This document shows positions 8,797 through 15,000 of a stretch of 15,000 nt of DNA, in pieces. The stretch covers positions 83,088,297 through 83,103,296 of the forward strand of contig CM060316.1 in NCBI GenBank assembly GCA_030674155.1. The letters run 5' to 3'. The number at the start of each line of letters is the position of its first letter. Positions within the stretch are counted from its first letter, which is position 1. The DNA is from Stramonita haemastoma (Eukaryota; Mollusca; Gastropoda; Neogastropoda; Muricidae). Below the pieces are notes generated by a model. The model saw nothing but the letters and a program-made list of their open reading frames with translations. It did no database searches and was not told the DNA's origin. The position numbers and the translations under genes were made by a program.

Positions 8797-9119
8797 AAAA
8801 TGTCTTGGCAAAGAGCGCTTCCTTCACACTGTTCAACATCACATCGTTTAGCTCCAGCTTCTTCTGTCAGCGAAAAAACAAACAAACCCAACAACTGAAC
8901 GCTCTAAAAACGGTTTTTTTGGAGGCCCAAATGTTTGTGCACTAAAAGAGAGATAAACTTCAAATCTTGTTTAGTGTGTTTGGAGTAAGAAGATGGCCTG
9001 GCTGCGCTGTATATAGCCTTTAAAGCGCAGGGGCGGCCATTAAAGGGCTGCATGTTTATATTACGAGAGTTCTGGCCCCTGAGCGGAGAAGAGGACAGGA
9101 AGTTGGATGGAATAGAACA
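8797..9119. other. Unique stretch, possible conserved noncoding DNA
   Basis: This stretch is balanced in composition and free of tandem repeats. It contains a hairpin (9002-9030) with TATATAG in its loop and GGCCATTAAAGG near 9035. No open frame is credible. Whether it is conserved needs a cross-species alignment. Confidence 0.4.
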
Positions 9120-9197
9120 GACTGGGTATTCATGGGTATGTTGCTGTAAACATCTTCAGACTAGGGAGTCATGGGTATTTTGTTGTAAACATCTTCA
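9120..9197 (+). repeat. 39-bp tandem duplication
   Basis: Unit 1 (9120-9158) and unit 2 (9159-9197) both begin GACT, share CATGGGTAT and end in TTGTAAACATCTTCA or TGCTGTAAACATCTTCA. About 5 of 39 positions differ. The next four bases, GACT, begin a third unit that is not continued. Confidence 0.93.
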
Positions 9198-9277
9198 GAC
9201 TGTCAACATTTAATTTGCGGGCCAGCCGTATGGAGAGACTGGGTTGTGGCTTAATTAATGAGCAGATCAGAGAGGAT

Positions 9278-9328
9278 AGGGTGGAGAGAGAGAGGGGGGA
9301 AGAGAGAGGGGGGGGCAGAGAGAGAGAA

Positions 9329-9406
<78 letters not shown>

Positions 9407-9420
9407 AGAGAGAGGAGAGA
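9278..9420. repeat. (GA)n microsatellite, imperfect
   Basis: GA repeats with GGGG and AAG interruptions run up to the tail end of SINE copy C. Confidence 0.95.
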
Positions 9421-9681
9421 GATTTATTCTTTTATATCGAGGATAACAGAATAAGCAATCATGTGCTTTTTTTCATCCGGTCCCCGTGTGTATGCAGTTT
9501 TGTAAATATTGTCATCTGTTCGCACCGGCACACGATGGCCTACTCTTACGAAAAGCGGAACAGGATTTAACGTGTGCGCAAGATGTTCTGCGTGCGTTCG
9601 CACACGGGGCCTCGGTTTAAAGTCTCATCCGAAGGACTTTTGGGGAGAGTGGAGTCAGCACTGATGTTAACTCCAGGAAGA

Positions 9682-9687
<6 letters not shown>
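9421..9687 (-). mobile_element. 5'-truncated SINE, copy C (family 1), between two GA arrays
   Basis: On the minus strand the copy starts inside the spacer at TTCCTGGAGTTAACATCAGT (about 9680) and continues CTGACTCCACTC and CTTCGGATGAGACTTTAAAC. CGAGGCCCCGTGTGCGAACG, CGCACGCAGAACATCTTGCG, CGTTAAATCCTGTTCCGC and AGTAGGCCATCGTGTGCCGG follow, then ACTGCATACACACGGGGACC. The 3' hairpin is AGCAC-atga-TTGCT (9454-9467), with one arm mutated, and a short TAAATC end meets the left GA array. The tRNA head and B box are missing, replaced on the plus strand by the right GA array. Sequence agreement with A, B and D is strong throughout. Confidence 0.9.

Positions 9688-9775
<88 letters not shown>
9688..9775. 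repeat. (GA)n microsatellite, uninterrupted
   Basis: About 44 perfect GA units, starting at the 5' break point of SINE copy C. Confidence 0.97.
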
Positions 9776-9778
<3 letters not shown>

Positions 9779-9975
9779 TGATAGTGTTATGTTGCATGTG
9801 TGTTCATGTTCGGATGTGTGTGTAGCTGTGTGACATGCATTTGTGTGTGTGTGTATGTGTGTGTGCGCGTCCATTTGTGTATGTGCGTATGTATGTACAC
9901 GCACACACACACACACACACACACGCGCGTTTATGTATATGTGTACCCGGATGCGTGTGTGCGGCGAGTCCATGC
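9776..9975. repeat. GT-rich then CA-rich imperfect microsatellite
   Basis: GT steps (about 9795-9890) are followed by CA steps (9899-9925) and GCGCGT. The GT and CA parts are complementary and can fold back on each other. Confidence 0.88.
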
Positions 9976-10350
9976 CTGCAGAAGTGCATGTCATGTCAGC
10001 CAAACTGTAGCTGATTTCCCCACACAGCTTGCCTATATTCCCCCAGAGCTAGAGAAGCGTTGGCTTTCCCCCTACCGCATGATATGCATGGCCCCCTGTC
10101 ACAGCTGATTTGCCCTGTCCCCAGACAGGCCCTGCCAGCCACAACTCCCCTCTCTGTCCTCTGCACACTACACTGAAAGTCACACTGCATCATGTGCAAC
10201 TTTCAAATGGCTTGTGTCAACACTGTCTCTTCACATTTGGAGCCGAAAAGAAGCTGGAGAAGCCAACATGCAAGCAGCAGTGGTAGTATAAGGGAAGGAT
10301 TCTGCCTGGATTGTGGGCAAGTGAACCTGGAATCTTCTCTTGGCTAACTG
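9976..10350. other. Unique stretch, possible conserved noncoding DNA
   Basis: Non-repetitive sequence of balanced composition. It includes GCATGATATGCATGG near 10078, two CAGCTGATTT-like steps and CTTTCAAATGG. There is no credible open frame. Low complexity is absent, unlike most of the window. Confidence 0.4.
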
Positions 10351-10590
10351 TCTTGGAGACTGTAAACCGAGGCCCCGTGTGCGAACGCACGCAGAACCTC
10401 TTGCGCACACGTTAAAGCCCGTTCCGCTTTTCGGAAGAGTAGGCCATCGTGTGCTGGTGAAACGGGTGACAAAATTTACAAAACTGCATACACACGGGAA
10501 CTTGATGTAAAAAAAAAAAAGCACATGAGTGCTTATTTTATTATCCTCGAAATAAATAAATATAAATAAATATATATATATTTTTTAAAA
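10351..10590 (+). mobile_element. 5'-truncated SINE, copy D (family 1)
   Basis: The copy starts at TCTTGGAGACTGTAAACCG, inside the central box, and continues GAGGCCCCGTGTGCGAACGC, ACGCAGAACCTCTTGCGCAC, GTTAAAGCCCGTTCCGC and AGTAGGCCATCGTGTGCTGG. Then come ACTGCATACACACGGGAACT, a 12-base A run, the perfect hairpin AGCAC-atga-GTGCT (10520-10533) and an (AAATA)n/TA tail to about 10590. TGA is lost from the usual GGATGAGAC. No microsatellite sits at its left edge, unlike copies A and C. It has no head and therefore no promoter. Confidence 0.9.
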
Positions 10591-10814
10591 CGTGCTTTTG
10601 ACGAGACTATCATTTCAGAAGTGTTATGTCACTTTCGTGACTAAAGCGTGATGATATCAAGGTATGTCTCGCTCGAACAAAAGTGTGACGAGATGAAAGT
10701 ATATTTTGGACCGATAAAAGTGTCTCACAGAGATGTGACAAAATGGATGTTCACACAAACGAAACACAAAAAAAGGATCTCAGATGGACAAAACTGTACA
10801 CAAACAAGACAAAA
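10591..10814. repeat. Decayed left margin of the minisatellite
   Basis: From about 10670, phrases such as AAAAGTGT, GTGTCTCACAGAGATGTGAC and GTTCACACAAACG resemble the minisatellite unit at low identity and become clearer rightwards. 10591-10669 is unique. Confidence 0.55.
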
Positions 10815-11250
10815 TATATCTCACACAGACACGACAAAAATCTGTCTCCCGCACACAAGACAAAAATCTATCTCACACAGACAAGATAAAAGTTTGTCTC
10901 ACACAGTCAAGACAAAAAGTCTATCTTAAACAGACAAAAACCTGTCTCACACAGACAAGACAAAAATCTGCTTCACACAGACAAGTCAAAGTTTAGTTCA
11001 CACGGACAAGACAAAAGTTTGCCTGACACAGACAAGAAAAAATCTTTCTAACACAGACAAGAGAAGACGACAAAAATCTATCTCACACAGAAAGACAAAA
11101 GTCTATGTGACACAGACAAGACAAAAAAACAAGACAGACAAAAATCGGCTTCACACAGGCAAGACAAGTCAAAAGTTTAGTTCACACGGACAAATGTTTG
11201 TCTCACACAGACAAAATTAAAGTCTAGCTCACACAGACAAGACAAAAAGT
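10815..11250 (+). repeat. Minisatellite with a 26-bp unit
   Basis: The consensus is roughly CACACAGACAAGACAAAA plus ATCTGTCT. Successive CACACAG starts at 10874, 10900, 10948 and 10974 show 26-base steps, with some shorter units (21-22) that lack a GACAAG-type block. About 17 units are present. Variants include TTCACACGGACAAG and GACACAGACAAG. Because 26 is not a multiple of 3, the reading frame rotates from unit to unit. The Ser-His-Thr-Asp-Lys open frames at 10648-10996 are by-products. Confidence 0.93.
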
Positions 11251-11458
11251 TAGTTCATAGAGTATGATTGTTTGTATACATGCAATCAACAAATTAAGTC
11301 TCCAACTACTGAAACAAAGGACTGTTGATGTGAGAGAAAATTTCAAGCGAAAAAAAAAGTTCTGTTTTTGTTTGTTTTGGGGGTTTTTTTGTTTGTGCTT
11401 TTTAATGCATTTTCCATGTAAAGAGAGACATTTTGAAAGCCAATTATTTTTTCAATCT
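11251..11458. other. Unique AT-rich stretch
   Basis: Contains A and T runs (about 11350-11400). No gene is recognised. Confidence 0.5.
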
Positions 11459-11632
11459 GTGTATGTGTGTGTGTGTGTTGTTGTTGGTGTTGTGTGTGTG
11501 TGTTGTGTGTGTGTGTGTGTTGTGTGTGTGTGTGTGTGTGCGTGTGTGTATATATGTGTGTGCGCGCACGCACGCGTGTGTGTGTGTAAGTACGTGCATG
11601 TGTGCAATATGTGCGTGTGTGCGCTTGTGTGT
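11459..11632. repeat. Imperfect (GT)n microsatellite
   Basis: GT with TTG interruptions, then GC/GT alternation near 11561-11580 and TGTGCAATATGTGCGTG at the right end. Confidence 0.95.
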
Positions 11633-12158
11633 GAATTTTGACCATCAGAGGTAGCTTGTCCTTTCACTTTCGAGTCAGAATTTGGAAGTAATGAAGCAAT
11701 TCTTAGTCATGTCTACATGCATGAAATACAAATGTACAATAAGGTTGGCGATTTGTCATCTCTTCTGAAGGACTACCACACACAGGTCACTACACTTCAG
11801 AGTGTAGTGGATGTGAACTAAACAGCACAAATAAAAACCCACACGACAACAAAATCCATGATTGAAGAGAGAAAAAAAAAAGAGGAAAAGACCCAACCAA
11901 TTCAAGAGGGGACAGGAATGAACAAACTTGATCGTTTCTCTGATTCTTCTACATGATGGGATTTCCCCCCTATTCACTTTGACAGCGTTTCCCTTTTAAG
12001 TGTGTATTGTTTTTTTTAGGGCGATTTTATTTTATTATCTTTCCTTTTCTTCCCATGTTTTTTTTTTTCTTTTTTTGTTGGAAAATAAGCTGTCACAATT
12101 TCACCCATCCTAAAATGACTCACACACATCCACCACGATCCCCTACCCCCTGTCCCCG
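11633..12158. other. Unique noncoding stretch
   Basis: Includes a perfect hairpin at 11788-11809, T runs at 12008-12075 and no credible gene. Confidence 0.5.
11788..11809. repeat. Perfect 9-bp hairpin, 4-base loop
   Basis: CACTACACT (11788-11796), loop TCAG, AGTGTAGTG (11801-11809). A G-T wobble extends the stem by one step. Confidence 0.88.
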
Positions 12159-12192
12159 CCCCCCCCCCCCCCCCCCAAAAAAAAAGAAAAAG
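12159..12192. repeat. C18 run followed by A-rich run
   Basis: Eighteen Cs (12159-12176), then nine As, G, five As and GAA. Confidence 0.95.
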
Positions 12193-12331
12193 AATCCACT
12201 ACCAACCACCTCCATTCTCAAGCCAGGTAACATGTTTGCCAGGCGACCAGCGGCCTGAAAGTAATTCAGAAATCGATGCAATGGCCCCCGGAAAATAGCT
12301 GATTGGATCCGCCTATTATCCCTGCTGAGCG
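12193..12331. other. Unique stretch, possible conserved noncoding DNA
   Basis: Short, balanced, non-repetitive sequence with AAATCGATGCAATGGCCCCC and AGCTGATTGGATCC, wedged between C-rich tracts. No coding signal. Confidence 0.35.
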
Positions 12332-12460
12332 CCCCCCCCCTCCCTCTTCCTCTTCTCCCCCACCACCTACCCCACCCCAGCCCCCAGGCTGCTGCTTACC
12401 TCCCCTTTCCTCTTCCCACAGACTTGCCTTCTTCTCTCCCTTCCTGCCTTCCCTCTCCAA
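12332..12460. repeat. C/T-rich polypyrimidine tract
   Basis: C9 at 12332-12340 followed by mixed C and T with four C tracts (12357-12385) that could form a quadruplex on the minus strand. It ends with TCTTCCCACAG (12411-12421), the shape of a strong 3' splice site. The proline/serine-rich open frames here reflect composition. Confidence 0.8.
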
Positions 12461-12499
12461 AAGGGAATCGCGGAGTGCAAAACAGTTCAGGCTCTACTT

Positions 12500-12750
12500 T
12501 AAGCTCTCTGTCTCTCTGGGTGAATCTGAGTGACTATGTATTTGTGTGTCTTTCTGTACCTCTGTCTCTGTTGTTTTTTTGTTAGTTTTATTTTTCTCTC
12601 AATGAACAATTTTCTGTCTGTCTTTCTGTCTCTCTTTGTCGCTATGTCTCTCTGTCTCTGTCTCTATCTCTGTCTTTCTCTCTCAAACAAAGAATAAATC
12701 TCTCTCTCACTTTGTTTATGTCTGTCGCTCTTGTCTGTCTGTCTCTGTGA
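12500..12750. repeat. Imperfect (CT)/(GTCT) tract
   Basis: CTCTGTCT-type steps with unique interruptions at 12525-12545 and 12575-12610. This is the left arm of the foldback with the GA tract to its right. Confidence 0.88.
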
Positions 12751-12764
12751 TGATGGGAAGGAGG

Positions 12765-13035
<271 letters not shown>

Positions 13036-13056
13036 CGGGGAGGAGAGCAAAAAAAT

Positions 13057-13135
13057 AGGTGTGTGTGTGCGCGCGCGCGTGCGTGCGTGCTGTGGTGTGT
13101 GTGTGTGTTGTGGTGGCTGTGCCGCGCGCGCGCTC
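13057..13135. repeat. GT/CG alternating tract
   Basis: GTGTGTGTGCGCGCGCGCGT, TGCGTGCGTG, then GT with TTG/TGG interruptions and GCCGCGCGCGCGC. Z-DNA-prone. Confidence 0.92.
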
Positions 13136-13264
13136 TTGTGCTGCTGTTGATATTTTGTTAGGGAGTAGATTATCCAAAGATGGTAAGAAAGCGTAAATCG
13201 ACGCCAGATACCTGAACTGAAATTCATATCGTTACCCATTTTTGGATTTTTGTTGGCGTCCACT
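13136..13264. other. Unique spacer
   Basis: No gene or element seen. Its right end carries the left copy of the direct repeat that flanks SINE copy F. Confidence 0.5.
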
Positions 13265-13285
13265 CAGAAGGGGGAATGAATCTAT
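13265..13285 (+). repeat. Left flanking direct repeat of SINE copy F
   Basis: This 21-base site matches 13720-13740 at 19 of 21 positions. Weaker similarity extends left to about 13251. It is a probable target-site duplication. Confidence 0.7.
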
Positions 13286-13287
13286 TT

Positions 13288-13707
13288 GGATCGGTGGTCT
13301 AGAGTAACGCGCCTGCCTAGAAAGCGAAAAGTCCTGGTCGGAGTGTGCTGTGGTTCGAATCTCGTTAGGGCCCCAAACGTTTCCCCCATCCATTAGAGCA
13401 TAAGTGGTAATCTGGTTGCTAGTCTGTCGGATGAGACGATAAACCGAGGTTCTGTGTGCTGCACATAATAATTTAGCCCCAGGTAAAAGAACCTGCGACA
13501 ACAAGAGGGTTATCCCTGGCAAAATTAGGAGAGAAAAAAAGCCACTCTGATAGGGGAACAAGTACAATTGCAGACAGGGAAAAGGGGAAAAAAATGAGTG
13601 GCGCTGCACATGTGGCGACGCTCTTTCCCCGGGGAGAGCAGCCCGAATTTCATGCAGAGAAATTTGCTGTGACATAAAGTGGTATAAAATAAATTTTTAA
13701 TTTATAT
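13288..13707 (+). mobile_element. Full-length tRNA-derived SINE, copy F (family 2)
   Basis: The head GGATCGGTGGTCTAGAGTAA carries the A box. The B box GGTTCGAATCT (13352-13362) is intact apart from its last base. The spacer has CCCCATCCATTAGAG and GGTTGCTAGTCTG. The central box is CGGATGAGACGATAAACCG plus AGGTTCTGTGTGC. The distal body has GTAAAAGAACCTGCGACAAC and AGCCACTCTGATAGG. The 3' module is GGCGCTGCACATGTGGCGAC, TTTCCCCGGGGAGAGCAGCC and TTTGCTGTGACATAAAG. It ends in an AT-rich tail (about 13684-13707). Copy E matches block for block. One arm of the CCCCGGGG palindrome is mutated here. Near-complete length and flanking repeats suggest a real insertion event, not a segmental copy. Confidence 0.92.
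13295..13362 (+). promoter_or_regulatory. Pol III A and B boxes of SINE copy F
   Basis: A box TGGTCTAGAGTAA and B box GGTTCGAATCT. The B box is closer to consensus than that of copy E. Confidence 0.68.
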
Positions 13708-13719
13708 GTTGTGTCTGCA

Positions 13720-13740
13720 CAGAAGGTGGAATGGATCTAT
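13720..13740 (+). repeat. Right flanking direct repeat of SINE copy F
   Basis: Nineteen of 21 positions match the left site. With the looser extension, the duplicated target would be about 33 bases, which is long for a SINE. Confidence 0.7.
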
Positions 13741-14451
13741 GTTGTACCCGCTGGGGAGATGGAATTAATCCATCGGCCGGATCTATCATCGCACGGCAAA
13801 TTGTCGATCACATTCTCGGGGGAAAAAGAAAATCGATGGCGACGAGTGCAGCTTGTGATGGAAGAGTAATATACAGGTCGATCAACGACATACCCCGTGT
13901 CCCCTAAACCGACCCAAAAACCGGGGAAGGAAAGGGATTTGTCAACGCTTTGTTGTGTGCTACATACTGGGGACATACATGATGGGGCCGTAAATCAATT
14001 TTTATATCATAGATCCGTATGTCACTCAGCAGTATAAAATACAAAATCAATGTTCTTCTTCACTTGTGGTGGTTTAGAAACCCCAAGCATAGAAGGTGAA
14101 ATTAGGGATGAAAACGCTAAAAGATACGAACAGCATGCAAACAAAAAAGAAATTAACCTGCCAGCAGGCAAGCAAATAAACAAACGAATAATAAACAGAA
14201 TATCCCTCCCCCAAACGTTTTCTCATTTAATTCAACGTACACAAAACATCACATTCACATAAAGAGGAACAATCTGAAAAATTCTACTTGGAACGGTAAT
14301 AATTATGTTTCTTGGAAAATATTTCTAAAGTTAAACTGTCACTGAGCACTGTATACCGTTCAAAAATAAATATTGCTCCGAGAACAGTACAAAACACAAG
14401 TGATCTTTCGTTGTCTATTCATCACAACCTCTCTATCCCCTACACCTACCC
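13741..14451. other. Unique stretch with a possible small element
   Basis: No gene is recognised. GGATCTATG at 13733-13741 recurs inverted as CATAGATCC at 14008-14016. AGTATAAAATACAAAATCA at 14031-14049 resembles the tail of SINE copy E. The segment may hold an old, eroded insertion. From 14100 to 14450 I see nothing. Confidence 0.4.
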
Positions 14452-14476
14452 GGGGTAGGGGGGAGGGGAGGGGAGG
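14446..14476 (+). repeat. Palindrome plus G-quadruplex-prone tract
   Basis: CCTACCC-G-GGGTAGG (14446-14460) is a perfect inverted repeat. It overlaps GGGG-TA-GGGGGG-A-GGGG-A-GGGG (14452-14474), four G tracts with one- or two-base loops, the tightest quadruplex motif in the window. Confidence 0.85.
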
Positions 14477-14885
14477 ATAGCCTAGTGGTTAGAGTGTTGC
14501 CTTCGTGATCTGACGGCCAGTGTTCGAAACCACCACCGAGGCACCTGCTCATGAGGATTTTTTCCCCTGGAGTTTAACATCATTCAAACTCCATTCCCCG
14601 CGAATCCTTCGGATGAGACTATAACCCAATGTCTCATATGGGAACGCACGTAGAAAATCATGCGCACACGTTAAATGCTGCTCTGCCTTTTGGAATGATC
14701 AGAATAAGCCATTTCGTACCGGTAGGAACAGGTAAAAAAAAAAGAAAAAATGCATGCACATTGGTGTAGTTTAGACCATCCCCGAAGTCGGAATGCGGCG
14801 ACCTTAGTGAGGGCAAAAAGCAGCTATGTACGCAAAATCTCTCCATTGGTGAACATCGGAACTCGTAGCGAGATAAAAAAAAATA
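14475..14885 (+). mobile_element. Full-length tRNA-derived SINE, copy G (family 1 head and middle, copy H-type 3' end)
   Basis: The head GGATAGCCTAGTGGTTAGAG carries the A box, and TGTTCGAAACC (14521-14531) is the B box. CCCTGGAGTTTAACATCATT parallels the family 1 spacer. The central box is CTTCGGATGAGACTATAACC, then GGAACGCACGTAGAAAATCA, GCGCACACGTTAAATGCTG and GTACCGGTAGGAACAGG. The family 1 3' hairpin (AGCAC-atga-GTGCT) is absent. Instead the end (about 14776-14873) has CATCCCCGAAGTCGGAATGC, GGGCAAAAAGC, TACGCAAAATCTC and ATTGGTGAACATCGGAACTC, like copy H at 2116-2215, followed by A8 and ATAATAAT. It could be a genuine mosaic subfamily or two adjacent insertions. Confidence 0.85.
14478..14531 (+). 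promoter_or_regulatory. Pol III A and B boxes of SINE copy G
   Basis: A box TAGCCTAGTGGTTAG. B box TGTTCGAAACC is one base off the consensus GGTTCGANNCC. Confidence 0.68.
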
Positions 14886-15000
14886 ATAATGCCCCCACCC
14901 CCACCCTAGCCCTCTCTGCTCCCTAGTGACCGCTTTTCCTGAATACATACTGTAATACCCCCACATTGTGAATGAGTCACACGCAAGCAAACTGGAACAA
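14886..15000. other. Unique sequence at window end
   Basis: A C-rich CCCCCACCCCCACCC block (14892-14906) and unique sequence follow. Nothing is recognised. Confidence 0.5.

Noticed and set aside
10648..10996. Ser-His-Thr-Asp-Lys repeat protein
   Set aside because: The unit is 26 bases, not a multiple of 3, so the frame rotates. It is a minisatellite read as protein.
10821..11250. CRISPR array
   Set aside because: Units are contiguous and degenerate with no unique spacers, and the window is clearly eukaryotic.
12266..12533. Proline/serine-rich or glycine/glutamate-rich protein frames
   Set aside because: Explained by the C/T-rich composition of one strand.

Overview
This window looks like intergenic or intronic DNA from a large, repeat-rich animal nuclear genome. 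The best guess is a marine mollusc, probably a gastropod. The support is very long uninterrupted dinucleotide arrays, several tRNA-headed SINEs whose central and 3' modules resemble molluscan SINE families, and no compact or operon-like gene organisation. The organism call is inference from repeat style and was not checked by a search. I see no intact protein-coding gene. Nearly every long open frame is a microsatellite read as protein (Cys-Val, His-Thr, Ser-Leu, Arg-Glu, poly-His, poly-Gln).

Layout. 1-416 is GT-rich microsatellite. 731-990 (+) and 1279-1440 (-) are two decayed C-terminal fragments of a non-LTR retrotransposon reverse transcriptase. 1837-2215 is a SINE (copy H). 2457-2712 is a compound trinucleotide array. 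2944-3234 (GT) and 3480-3606 (CA) form a large inverted pair, and the CA array runs straight into 5'-truncated SINE copy A (3606-3840). 4533-4680 is an ATT array that continues the tail of a full-length minus-strand SINE (copy B, to about 5035). 5965-6525 is a very long CT/GTCT/CT/GT/CG/G compound array. 7179-7287 is GT; 7400-7812 is SINE copy E. 8770-9200 is unique sequence with two hairpins and a 39-bp tandem duplication. 9278-9775 is minus-strand SINE copy C between two GA arrays. 10351-10590 is truncated SINE copy D. 10815-11250 is a minisatellite with a 26-bp unit. 11459-11632 is GT. 12159-13135 is a polypyrimidine-to-polypurine foldback with GT/CG at its end. 13288-13707 is SINE copy F with likely target-site duplications. 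14475-14885 is SINE copy G, preceded by a G-quadruplex-prone tract.

The SINEs are the most informative content. Three families can be separated by head, middle and tail. Family 1 is A, B, C and D, with a conserved 3' hairpin; G shares its head and middle. Family 2 is E and F, ending in a CCCCGGGG palindrome module. Family 3 is H. Families 1 and 2 share a central box around CGGATGAGAC-ATAAACCGAGG despite different heads and tails. Copy G carries the head and middle of family 1 but the 3' module of H. Parts therefore appear to be exchanged between families. Several of the longest microsatellites begin exactly at SINE edges or break points, so SINE insertion and microsatellite growth look mechanistically linked here.

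No gene network can be described. Any function of the unique stretches (possible conserved noncoding elements near 9000-9250, 10000-10200 and 12240-12330) is conjecture.
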